From positions 1 through 20,407 of the forward strand of contig NGBS01000902.1 in the NCBI GenBank assembly GCA_002245135.1: a stretch of 20,407 nt of DNA, in the 5' to 3' direction. Both the position numbers and the translations under genes were made by a program. Positions within the stretch are counted from its first letter, which is position 1. Every line of letters begins with the position of its first letter. Of this stretch, positions 1-8,500 are shown in pieces. The DNA is from Proteromonas lacertae (lineage: Eukaryota > Sar > Bigyra > Opalinata > Proteromonadidae). The notes beneath the pieces are model-generated. The model did no database searches. It was not told the origin of the DNA and saw only the letters and a list, made by a program, of their open reading frames with translations.

Positions 1-81
1 ATATTTTTTGCTTTATTAACATGTCTCACTTACATAAAATTGTTTACGTATCTGATAGTGATAGTGATACAGATAGTGATT

Positions 82-669
82 ATGAGAGATATTGATAGTA
101 TCTCTAATCCTAAAATCAGAAAAATTTGTAAGACAATTTATTTAGAAGATAAGGCTGCTGGTATCAAAAGACCAAAATATAGTATAACTTATATTATATT
201 ATAATTTATAGGTGTACCAGTAACAGGTGCTTCATTTAACCCTTTTAATCCATACAGGTCTTTATCTATTAAGATTGAATCACCCAATGGTGAGCCACCA
301 AAAGAAAAATCACCATTATACTCACCAACAACTCCACCTGATACAGAATCAAATGTTAGACGTTTAATTAACTCTACTGTTCAAGAGCCTCCTCTACCAC
401 CACCAATTGTTGCTCATTATGATTATCATCCTGAAGAGCCTCCAATGGTAATTGCATCATTCAGTACCAATTTACCAGATAAGGACACCTTAACTTATGA
501 AGAGATAAAGAAGCTGAGAAATGAGAGCTTAGTTGGTAATCGTATTAGAAACGGAAGAAAGAGAGTAAAGGCAATTAGAGAAGATTTAAGCTTTAAAATA
601 GCAGCTGATGTAAACTTGTCAATGGACTTACAAAGATATTATGATGTAATGTTTAGAAGAAGGAGTTAG
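82..669 (+). CDS. Proline-rich/basic hypothetical protein, probably spliced
   Basis: I do not recognise the family. The reading frame that ends at the TAG at 667-669 is open upstream to about 205, where an in-frame TAA (202-204) stops it. Removing a candidate intron (182-211, or a longer 161-211 version) joins it in frame to an upstream open segment with an ATG at 82, giving about 185 or 178 residues. The protein has a short basic start, then a Ser/Pro-rich stretch with SPTTPP-like and QEPPLPPP/EEPPM motifs, then a charged, probably helical tail with RNGRKRVK. The start is uncertain. In another frame an ATG at 21 opens an acidic SDSDSDTDSDYER peptide that ends at 93-95, and it could be the true N-terminus if there is a frameshift or further splicing. 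The EPPP motifs recur in other proteins of this element. Function unknown. Confidence 0.45.
182..211 (+). other. Candidate 30-nt intron
   Basis: The segment begins GTATAA and ends TTATAG, is almost pure A/T, and contains the only in-frame stop (TAA 202-204) separating two coding-like segments. Removing it restores one frame without changing phase (30 nt, insertion after codon position 1). A longer alternative using GTATCA at 161 with the same acceptor (51 nt) also keeps frame. A matching 30-nt A/T segment lies in the minus-strand gene at 4017-4046. This is inference from sequence; no transcript is available. Confidence 0.45.
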
Positions 670-833
670 AGATAAGTTTAAGCATCATAACCTAGAAACA
701 AAAACTCTTAAAGAAGATCACCAAGAAGGTATTACAAGATAAAACTAATTAATACTTAATTATTAATACTTTTCTTTGATTGAATTTTGTTTTTATTAGT
801 TGATTAAAAATAACATAACCCAATAAATTAATC

Positions 834-917
834 GAAAATCCAAGTGTTTTTTAACACTATAATTTCGATAAGATTTTCATTTGAAATTTTCTTGCTTCTT
901 TTTTTTAAAAAAAGACA
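834..917 (+). promoter_or_regulatory. Upstream region of the first zinc-ribbon gene: nested inverted repeats and TTTTCTTGCT box
   Basis: A hairpin AGTGTT-TTTT-AACACT (843-858) is nested inside GAAAATC (834-840) and GATTTTC (872-878). TTTTCTTGCT lies at 887-896, exactly 21 nt before the ATG at 918. The same 10-mer lies exactly 21 nt before the next gene's ATG. There is no conventional TATA box that can be told apart from the A/T background. The rest of 670-833 shows only A/T-rich spacer with a doubled TTAATACTT (749-757, 763-771), probably the 3' end of the preceding transcript. Confidence 0.45.
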
Positions 918-1394
918 ATGAATAACTCTAATATTGATAATATATATAGAAAATGTAGAATATGTAAACATAGTTTTAAAATAGAATTATTTGCTAAATT
1001 TAAGAATGGTAATTATCATAAATGCTGTAATACATGTAGATATAGAGCTAAAATAAATAGAAAAAAGGTTAAAATAACTTTTAATATAAATAATGAAGTA
1101 ATGAAACTGTGTAAACATTGTAAAAAAATGATTACATTAGATAATTTTAGTAAGAAAGAAGATGGTTCTTATTTAAAAACTTGTAATTACTGTAATGAGC
1201 AAACAAGAAGATATGCTAAAAGAAATTATAAAGAAGCTTTACATTCTCACTTGAATAATGAATTAGTGAAAAAGTGTACTAATTGCATTAATGAATATAA
1301 TATAAATCTGTTTTACAAAAAGAAAGATGGATCATATTATAAACTATGTCCTTATTGTATTTTAAAAAAACAGAAAAGAAATATAAAAAAATAG
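918..1394 (+). CDS. Tandem CxxC zinc-ribbon protein (three repeats)
   Basis: This 158-residue basic protein is built almost entirely of three zinc-ribbon-like repeats. Each has CxxC, a hydrophobic-x-x-F segment, a G-x-Y-x-K turn, then a second CxxC. Cysteine pairs are at residues 13/16 with 37/40, 65/68 with 89/92, and 120/123 with 144/147. The linkers are Lys/Arg-rich, which suggests nucleic-acid or protein binding. Similar tandem ribbons occur in large DNA viruses and in some fungal genomes, from general knowledge; no exact family is claimed. The ATG follows a TTTTCTTGCT box by 21 nt. The next gene is a four-repeat relative, so the pair probably arose by duplication. A regulatory or host-interaction role is inference only. 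The gene ends in TAG. Confidence 0.85.
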   Translation: MNNSNIDNIYRKCRICKHSFKIELFAKFKNGNYHKCCNTCRYRAKINRKKVKITFNINNEVMKLCKHCKKMITLDNFSKKEDGSYLKTCNYCNEQTRRYAKRNYKEALHSHLNNELVKKCTNCINEYNINLFYKKKDGSYYKLCPYCILKKQKRNIKK

Positions 1395-1477
1395 AAAAAT
1401 AAATGATAATCATTGAATTATAAATATCGATTTTTTATTGGGTTTTTCATAATTTATCATTTTACTTTCATTTTCAT

Positions 1478-1508
1478 TTTTCTTGCTCTTTTTCTAAAAA
1501 TATAAAAA
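1478..1508 (+). promoter_or_regulatory. TTTTCTTGCT box upstream of the second zinc-ribbon gene
   Basis: TTTTCTTGCT at 1478-1487 is followed by 21 nt (pyrimidine run, then A-rich) to the ATG at 1509, the same word and spacing as at 887-917. It is preceded by repeated TTTCATTTTCATTTT. A 13-bp palindrome AATGATAATCATT (1402-1414) lies just after the upstream gene's stop. Role inferred as a shared core promoter or translation leader. Confidence 0.45.
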
Positions 1509-2207
1509 ATGAGTTATTTTGAAGATGAAAATATAGAAGGATTAAAAACATGTTGTCGTACATGTGGCACTATATACAATCTTTATGAAATGGGAAGAAA
1601 ATCAAATGGTTCTATATATAAAACTTGTATAGCATGCAGAGAAAAATTACGATTACAGTATAAAAATAAAAAGGAGTCTGTTCCATCTTTATCTGAAGAA
1701 AAAGGGTTAATTAGTAATCCATATTTATCAATTAATGATGAAATTGATAGAACAAGATTTGCTAAGTGTGGTAAGTGTAAGAAGATGTTTAGACTAACTG
1801 ATTTGACTAAAAATACTAAAACTAATGAATATTTTCATCAGTGCAATCAGTGCAGAGCATATTGTAAGTGTTATAAGAATTTATTAAAACAAAAGAAATC
1901 AATTCTTAATTTAATGCATGAGGTATTTCAGTGTAGATGCTGTTCATTGTTCTATGATAATGATTATTTAGGTAAAGAAGAATTAAATGATAAAGTTATG
2001 ACATTTTTATGTAAAGGTTGTCTTAGATTTAAGTTAAGATTAAAAACATATAAAAATTTATATAAAGATGAAGTTATAAGTGATAGTCAACTGATGAGAT
2101 GTTATTATTGCGGTATGTTGAGAAAAAAAGAAATAATGACTTATCAAAACATTTGTAATATCTGTATTAAAAAATACCATCATTGTTTAAAAAAACATTC
2201 AATATAA
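1509..2207 (+). CDS. Tandem CxxC zinc-ribbon protein (four repeats)
   Basis: This 232-residue relative of the preceding protein has four ribbon units. Cysteine pairs are at residues 16/19 with 40/43, 87/90 with 112/115, 142/145 with 168/171, and 198/201 with 216/219. Units 1 and 2 keep the G-x-Y/Y-F plus K/Q-C-x-x-C pattern of the neighbour; units 3 and 4 are more divergent. A non-ribbon spacer (about residues 50-82) separates units 1 and 2. Lys/Arg-rich segments after most second CxxC motifs suggest nucleic-acid contact. It shares its upstream box with the previous gene, so the two are probably co-regulated. The function is unknown beyond probable zinc binding. It ends in TAA. Confidence 0.85.
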   Translation: MSYFEDENIEGLKTCCRTCGTIYNLYEMGRKSNGSIYKTCIACREKLRLQYKNKKESVPSLSEEKGLISNPYLSINDEIDRTRFAKCGKCKKMFRLTDLTKNTKTNEYFHQCNQCRAYCKCYKNLLKQKKSILNLMHEVFQCRCCSLFYDNDYLGKEELNDKVMTFLCKGCLRFKLRLKTYKNLYKDEVISDSQLMRCYYCGMLRKKEIMTYQNICNICIKKYHHCLKKHSI

Positions 2208-2278
2208 TTTTTTTGTTAAATATATAATTATTGTTTTATTTAGGTATTTCTTATCATATTAGAGTTAAAAAATATATA

Positions 2279-2626
2279 ATGAATATTTCATCAAATACAT
2301 CTTTAATGAATTCATTAAAAGATGTATCAACTACAATTGATTCACTTAAAAATGAGATGTATATAGTATTATTTTTGTTAGGTTTATGGGTTTTAAATAA
2401 AATTAAAAAAATATGCGTGTATTTATATCGGAGACATTGCCCAGAAGATATATCAAAAATATTAGATGAACCTGTAACACCAATAACAACAATACCAATA
2501 TCGACTTTTATGACTAGATCAATGCCTCCACCTTCACCAAAAGTATCAAGAGTTCATTCAAATAGATCACTTAATACATATATAGAAGATATTGATATAG
2601 ATATGAATGAAAAAAAGAATAATTAG
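2279..2626 (+). CDS. Small single-span membrane protein
   Basis: This 115-residue protein starts at the ATG at 2279. The frame is open upstream to a TTG at 2231, but nothing there looks coding. Residues 27-40 (MYIVLFLLGLWVLN), perhaps extending to residue 49, form a single hydrophobic segment followed by KIKK and RR, which by the positive-inside rule suggests a cytoplasmic C-terminus. The C-terminal half is Pro/Ser/Thr-rich (TPITTIPIST, PPPSPK) and ends in an acidic/basic tail. A short helical Ser/Thr segment precedes the membrane span. Its small size and position among non-structural genes would suit a virion-membrane or host-membrane accessory protein, but there is no family evidence. It is convergent with the next gene across a 131-nt A/T-rich spacer. 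Confidence 0.7.
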   Translation: MNISSNTSLMNSLKDVSTTIDSLKNEMYIVLFLLGLWVLNKIKKICVYLYRRHCPEDISKILDEPVTPITTIPISTFMTRSMPPPSPKVSRVHSNRSLNTYIEDIDIDMNEKKNN

Positions 2627-2757
2627 TATATAATATATATAACTTATATAATAGATATAAAACCCAAAACAAAACAAAAAAATAATTCAATTCTTTAAAG
2701 TACCTTTTTAATATAAAGATAAGGTATAACTTAACAAAGTGTTTTTTTATGATTTGT

Positions 2758-4188
2758 TTATTGTAAGAAATCATCAAATATACTACCATCATAAGCTGGA
2801 CTAAATTCAATATCATCTGGTTCATTAGTGATTATATTACCATCTTCATCAAAGTTTAATTCAGGATTTTCTTCTTTTAATTTTTGTACATATACTTTTT
2901 TTAAAGCAGCTATTTGCTTTTCCAATTCATTCTCATATTCCAATTTTCGTTTGAAGACATCATACTGAACTTGACCTGAATTCTTTACAATTGTACCAAA
3001 CGGTTTTGGTGCAATCTTTACCAAAGGTTTCGGAGGTAATGGTGGTGGTAGTGATTGATTTATTATTGGTGGTGGTTCATTAATTGAAACATCTATTTTC
3101 GGAGCTATCGGTTTTAATGATGGTTGAATAAATCGATTTCTTGTTGCCCAGTTGTGTTTGGTATAATGTTCCGGTTCTGATTTTGCTTGCTCTATTTCCT
3201 TTATAGTATCTGGATTGATGATACTTTTTGGTACAACATCAACTTTTGGTGTATCAGCTTTTACATTAGAAACCTTTATATCAGGAACAACTTTATCAAT
3301 CTTTTTATTAACTTCAACTTTTGGTGTATCAGCTTTTACATTAGAAACCTTTACATCAGCAACAACTTCATCAATCTTTTTATTAACTTCAACTTTTGGT
3401 GTATCAGCTTTTACATCAACAACAGCTTTATCATCCTTTACATCAGCAACCTTTACATCATCAACAACTTTACCTTTTACAATGTTTATTTTAATGACTT
3501 CATCATCATCATCTTCAAAATCATTGTCTTCACATACCCAGTCTGTTTCTTTGTCATTTAATGCTTCATCATTTAATTCTTTAAGAGACTTTTCAGATTT
3601 TTTAACAGATGGTTTCCTTGTAGCAACTTTACGAATTTTTTTAGGTTTATCATCAACATCAACATCTCCATCATTATTGTTTGATTTTCTCTTTACACCA
3701 CCTAATAATTTTACATCTGAATCGAAATTGTTACCCACAGCATATGGGCTTATTGATAAAACATCATCTAAGTCTTTAAAGACATTTCCATTTAGATAAG
3801 ACGGATTTTTGTTAATGCAGCTAAAGAAGCGATTTATTGCTTCTGCATACTGGATGACTGGTGTTAAAGATAATAAACTTGGTGAATTGGTATAATGAAT
3901 GTATTTAATTTTATCATCGCAAAAATTAATGATATGCGTTGATAACACTTTAATCTTGATCCATTCTTTTACATCTATGGCATTATAACTCTTTCTACTA
4001 AACCTCTGAGTTATACCTATGTATATATATATATATATAAATATACCTCCTTTTTGATTAGGTGGTGGTTCTTCTACTTTTTTAGCTTTATCTACATGTT
4101 GCTGACCCTTCTTAACAACTTTTGATGTTTTTGATGAAGAATTTTCTTCTTCAACTCTTGGTGAACTGTGCTTAACACGAATACTCAT
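2758..4188 (-). CDS. Low-complexity charged nuclear-type protein with 25-residue repeats
   Basis: It reads as 476 residues, or 466 if the candidate intron at 4017-4046 is removed. The N-terminus is Lys/Ser-rich with an EEPPP motif (residues 39-43). After the intron site a roughly 90-residue segment (YNAIDVKEWIKIKVL onward to about residue 150) looks globular. Then come basic patches resembling nuclear localisation signals (KPKKIRK), an acidic stretch with ETDWV and DDDDEV, and about 2.6 copies of a 25-residue repeat around KADTPKVEVNKKID. A Pro-rich region (NEPPP, PPPLPPKP) and a C-terminal coiled coil (about residues 404-440) follow. No family is recognised. The ETDWV motif also occurs in the 947-residue protein at 12127-14970, and EPPP motifs occur in two other proteins here. 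The ATG at 4186-4188 is preceded by a TTTTCTCGTT variant of the upstream box. It ends in TAA. Confidence 0.75.
   Translation of the reverse strand: MSIRVKHSSPRVEEENSSSKTSKVVKKGQQHVDKAKKVEEPPPNQKGGIFIYIYIYIGITQRFSRKSYNAIDVKEWIKIKVLSTHIINFCDDKIKYIHYTNSPSLLSLTPVIQYAEAINRFFSCINKNPSYLNGNVFKDLDDVLSISPYAVGNNFDSDVKLLGGVKRKSNNNDGDVDVDDKPKKIRKVATRKPSVKKSEKSLKELNDEALNDKETDWVCEDNDFEDDDDEVIKINIVKGKVVDDVKVADVKDDKAVVDVKADTPKVEVNKKIDEVVADVKVSNVKADTPKVEVNKKIDKVVPDIKVSNVKADTPKVDVVPKSIINPDTIKEIEQAKSEPEHYTKHNWATRNRFIQPSLKPIAPKIDVSINEPPPIINQSLPPPLPPKPLVKIAPKPFGTIVKNSGQVQYDVFKRKLEYENELEKQIAALKKVYVQKLKEENPELNFDEDGNIITNEPDDIEFSPAYDGSIFDDFLQ
3241..3430 (-). repeat. 75-bp in-frame tandem repeat, about 2.6 copies
   Basis: Copies start at 3241, 3316 and 3391 on the plus strand (marked by AACTTTTGGTGTATCAGC), an exact 75-bp period encoding 25 residues on the minus strand. 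The third copy is partial. The copies differ by few bases, indicating recent in-frame duplication. Confidence 0.85.
4017..4046 (-). other. Candidate 30-nt intron (TA-rich)
   Basis: On the minus strand this segment begins GTATATTT and ends ACATAG, with alternating TA between. It interrupts an otherwise ordinary protein sequence with an IFIYIYIYIG-like run. Removing it keeps the frame and joins QKGG to ITQRF. Length (30 nt), phase (after codon position 1) and boundary bases match the candidate intron at 182-211. The alternative is a simple (TA)n microsatellite expansion, since the frame stays open through it. Confidence 0.4.
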
Positions 4189-4270
4189 TTTTTAAAAAGA
4201 AATTGTGAAATAGGTAACGAGAAAATAGGAAATGAAAAATGATTTCAAAATCAAGAGAAACCGTTTTTTA
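4189..4270 (-). promoter_or_regulatory. Upstream leader of the 2758-4188 gene with TTTTCTCGTT box
   Basis: Reading the minus strand, TTTTGAAATCATTTTTCATTTCC is shortened here to the repeated TTTCATTTCC-type pyrimidine words, followed by TTTTCTCGTT (4216-4225), 27 nt before the ATG. The order of words resembles the leaders of the two zinc-ribbon genes. This is a looser match, with different spacing. The remainder to 4347 is A/T-rich spacer. Confidence 0.3.
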
Positions 4271-4347
4271 TAGAAATGTTTGATGATTTCAAGCTTAATT
4301 TAATAAAATCAAAATATTAAATCATATAGTTAATTTAATTTTTTATT

Positions 4348-5511
4348 TTATGTATATCTTGAATTAGGTCTTATAGTTCTACCAAAAGAACTCTTTCTTA
4401 TGTTTTTAGGTACAATATATGCTACTCTATCATTTTTATCACTATCATTTTTGTTTGAATTTATGCTTTTTATTGCACTTAATCTAAATCTACCTTTAGT
4501 TTTAATTGCATTCTTAATTTTTCTTAATTCATAAGGTTTAAATTTAAATAATCCAAGGTTTTTAGGATTGAATTCAGAAGGAATTGATCCATCTATATTC
4601 TTTAATGAATAAGAAAAAGGTGTCTTTTTATCAATCATATAAACTTTATCACTAAAATATCTGCTTTTATCTAACTTATTTCTTCTTCTCTCTTTAACTC
4701 TAACATATTCATTTTTATTAAATTTAGCATCTTTTAATCTTCGTTTTCTATTTCTTTCTCTTGATTCTTTATAAAACAAATCTTGTAATTCAAAATCATT
4801 ATGAACTTCATTTGGTGTATAGCCATTAAGCGAACTATGTGGTTTTGAATTATAATATAATACTACAGTATTTACTATATTAATTAGACCGTTAAGATTA
4901 TTTAATTTATCAAATTCTTCATCATCTAAAGTATTTAAATATCTATAGAACATATTTTTGATAGTTCTTACTGCACTATCTAGTATCTTCATTATATTAT
5001 GTTCATCAGTATCTTTCATTATAAATCTAATATTGTTTTTATTAAATAGCTGTAAGAACTTATTACCATATATCACACCTGATTCTTGATCCATTAAAAT
5101 AGAACCTACAAATCTAGCATTCTCATCAGTATGTGTTAAATCTTGATAAAACCATTTTTCAAATACTGGAAATACACTTGATTCAGTTTTGCTTTTAACA
5201 TAATATATCCACACTTTTCTACTAACTACTTCAATAATAAATAAAAAAGGTATGTTTGTATTATTAAAAAAAATAATATCCATTTGATATGAACCAGGTA
5301 TCTTTTCTATCTCATACTTTATTTTTATTCTATTTTTAACTGCTACTTGATAATCTGGTTTTGACTCAACTAACTCTTTAGCAGTTCTTGTTATATCAGG
5401 TTTTGAATACTTTGATGATAATTCATCAACACTAAATTTTATAAAATCACTCTTATTTAAATAACCAAAGTCTTTATATAATTCATTTATTTTATGCTGT
5501 AAATCAGTCAT
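4348..5511 (-). CDS. Polinton-type retroviral-like integrase (rve fold)
   Basis: This 387-residue protein would catalyse insertion of the element into host DNA. The N-terminal about 65 residues have the LYKDFGYLNKSDFIKF/ELVESKPDYQ layout known from Polinton integrases. The RNase H-like core follows, with D78 (in YQMDIIF), D141 (in LMDQESG) and, where the catalytic Glu is expected 35-36 residues later, D178 (in KILDSAVRTIKN). A YYNSKPHSSLNGYTPNEV segment corresponds to the conserved YN..PH.s....P.ev region. A C-terminal chromo/SH3-like part (YVRVKERR ... RYFSDKVYMIDKK ... YSLKNIDG) follows, then a basic tail. No HHCC zinc finger is seen. The Glu-to-Asp change at the third catalytic position is unusual and could weaken the enzyme. 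The ATG at 5509-5511 is clear and the gene ends in TAA. It is the last minus-strand gene of a long block. Confidence 0.93.
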   Translation of the reverse strand: MTDLQHKINELYKDFGYLNKSDFIKFSVDELSSKYSKPDITRTAKELVESKPDYQVAVKNRIKIKYEIEKIPGSYQMDIIFFNNTNIPFLFIIEVVSRKVWIYYVKSKTESSVFPVFEKWFYQDLTHTDENARFVGSILMDQESGVIYGNKFLQLFNKNNIRFIMKDTDEHNIMKILDSAVRTIKNMFYRYLNTLDDEEFDKLNNLNGLINIVNTVVLYYNSKPHSSLNGYTPNEVHNDFELQDLFYKESRERNRKRRLKDAKFNKNEYVRVKERRRNKLDKSRYFSDKVYMIDKKTPFSYSLKNIDGSIPSEFNPKNLGLFKFKPYELRKIKNAIKTKGRFRLSAIKSINSNKNDSDKNDRVAYIVPKNIRKSSFGRTIRPNSRYT

Positions 5512-5558
5512 TTATTTAAAAAATAAATCAAATATATAATAATAAAGAATTATAATTT

Positions 5559-8500
5559 TTATTTTTTATGTTGTCTATCTTTAACCCACTTATAATATAA
5601 TTCTATATCTGCTTTACTTAAACGACATCTAGTAGGATCCATACCATTACTTAAAATTGTATTAAAAAAATCTTCTCTTGCTTCATCACTACTAAATCTT
5701 AATGTATGTAATTGTGAATTATTATTTATATCATAATAATTTCTAACAGGTTTATAAAAAGTATTATCACCTACAGCCATAATTGAATCTGGATCATCAT
5801 CATAATCTTTTTCTTTCTCAGTATTTGTTACTGTAACTGGTTCATTATTATTTGTAGCTGGTACTTCATTTTGTTGATTATTAACTAATGTTATATCAAT
5901 TTTTCTTCTTTTGTTAATACTTTTTGTTTTTACTTTTTTATTATTATCACTAATAAAATCTTTGTTATAATATTTTGAATTTTTACGTCTCTCATCATTA
6001 CTTCTTAATACTCTACCTGGTAATGGTGGTGGTGGTTCATTAATTGGTGTTTTCTTTCTTCTTACAGTTTTCTGTTTTTCAGACTCTTCTAATTCTTTTA
6101 ATCTTATTTCTTTTAATCTTTCTCTTCTTGCTGCTCTTTCATCTCTTGCACGTTTTTCTTGTAATAATTTTAATTCTTTTTCTTTCTTATCTGCATCTGA
6201 AGCATTTTTTATTGTATGAAGAATATCATAAATAACTTCTGCTGTTTTATGTCCTCCATTTTTAACTACATCAATTGCTTTAGATGTAACATTTATAAAA
6301 TCATTTAACATATTTCTTCCATTTTCTTCTATATTTATATATCGATTTTGAATAGTAGGTTGTGGTGGTGGAGGTTCTTCAATTGGTTGAGTCTCTTGTA
6401 CATTAGAAATATCTAAAGGTGGAACTTGATGATGAGGTACTGATGGTGGTGGTGGAGGTTCTTGAATAGGTAATGGTTCTTGTATATCTTCTATATCATC
6501 TTCTATTTCATTACTATTATCATGTAGCGATATAGTAGGAATTTCAAATGTTTTACGACTTTTATTTTTTTTACTTCTATTATATTTTCTTTTCTTATTT
6601 TTATAAAATGAATAATTATTTCCTTCTTCATCTTCATAAACACCATCGTCATTATAATCTGTAATAAAATCTTTATATTTTGATGGTCTTTTTTTAATTC
6701 TTTTACCTAATAGTGAATCATCTGTATTTGTTTCTACATCTCTTGTAAGTTCATTTACAGTATTTGTTGATTCATCATTGAATGAAATAGGTAAAGGACT
6801 AGTTGATTCATCATTTAATGAAATAGATATAGGACTAGTTGATTCATCATTATGTGGTGGTGGAGCAGGATGATTAATTATTATAGGTGGAGGAGGTGGT
6901 ATTTCTTGCTGATTTTGTAAATGTTCTAACTGGTTTTCTAATTTCTCAATTTCAAACATATATGAATCTCTTTCTTTTTCTAATTCATAAATTGTTTGAT
7001 TCATTATTCCTCCTTGTTGAGATATTTGTATTAACTGTTCATTTATTTGTTTTTGTATATTATTTAATTCTTCTTGTAATCTATCTCTCTCAGCTAAATA
7101 GTTATTACATAAATTTTGTAATCTTTCTCTCTCACGTATTTCATCTTGTAATTGATTTTCTATTTCTCTTTGTCTATTAATATTATCATTTGGTTCAATA
7201 TCTATATTATTTCCCATTATTAATCTGATTCGACGATTATTAGAATTTATAATATTAGTTGAATCACCAAGAATTAATGAATTATCATTATTATCAATTA
7301 TTAAATCATTTGATCCGTTATCTATAAATGTTCTTGAAGGTGTATCGTTTAACGAAACAACTAAAGGTTGCATATCATTACTAGGAGGGAATATTACTCT
7401 TAATCTTCTATTAACTGTATCAGTTGATGTACTACTATCTGATACTGGTGGAGGAGGTTCTTGTATTTCTACATCATCATATCTTTGATGAATTAAATCT
7501 CTATTTGTATATTGATTTACATTATTATGAGGTCTTGTTCTAGTTAATATTCTTCTAGGTGATCTAACAATTGAATCTATATGATTTTTATCATTAACTA
7601 TTCCTATATTTGGTATATCAGTTGATGTACTAGTATCTGATGTTGGTGGAGGAGGTTCTTGTATTTCTACATCATCATATCTTTGATGAATTAAATCTCT
7701 ATTTGTATATTGATTTACATTATTATGAGGTCTTGTTCTAGTTAATATTCTTCTACGTGATCTAACAATTGAATCTATATAATTTCTATCATTAACTATT
7801 TCTATATTTGGTATATCAGTTGATGTACTACTATCTGATACTGATGAAGGAGGTTCATGTATATGTACAACATCATTAATTTGAGTTCGAAGTCTATTCT
7901 TTTTTCGTTTTTTATCTATTACTAATCTTGTTCCATCTCTTGATCTATAATTATCTCCTGTACCACTTGTATCTACATAATAATCATTTAATCTTCCTGG
8001 TAAATGAATTTCATCTCTATTTCTTAAATAATGTCCACCATCATTAATTTGAATATGTGGTGAATTGACTGGTGAGTTGACTAGTGAATTAATTGGTGTA
8101 TTATTAGGTGTAATTTCAGCTACATTTTCAACAGGATTAACCTCAGGAATAGGTGATCTATCAACTATAGGTGAAGGACTATGATATACATCTCTTCTAT
8201 ACCTAGGACTATTTTGAGGAGAAATTACTAATCTTGTTCCATCTCTTGATCTATAATTATCTCCTGTACCACTTGTATCTACATAATAATCATTTAATCT
8301 TCCTGGTAAATGAATTTCATCTCTATTTCTTAAATAATGTCCACCATCATTAATTTGAATATGAGGTGAATTGACAGGAGAATTAACTGGTGATATAAGT
8401 GGTGAATTAGGTGATGGTGGATTCACTAATGGTGGTGGATTTACTATTGGAACTCTAGGTGGTGGATTCACTATTGGTGGACCTCTACCTGGTGGTGGTG

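Noticed and set aside
2215-2243. GT...TTTAG segment of 29 nt before the small membrane protein
   Set aside because: The donor GTTAAA is weak, the segment is outside any coding frame, and an intron is not needed to explain the ATG at 2279.
3215-3799. Plus-strand ORF of 194 codons rich in Ser/Thr/Phe
   Set aside because: It is the antisense shadow of the repeat-containing minus-strand gene 2758-4188 and mirrors its 75-bp repeats. It has no independent start context.
6044-7180. Hydrophobic plus-strand ORFs that look like membrane proteins
   Set aside because: They are antisense to Lys/Glu/Asn-rich coding sequence, which always yields Phe/Leu/Ile-rich shadows.
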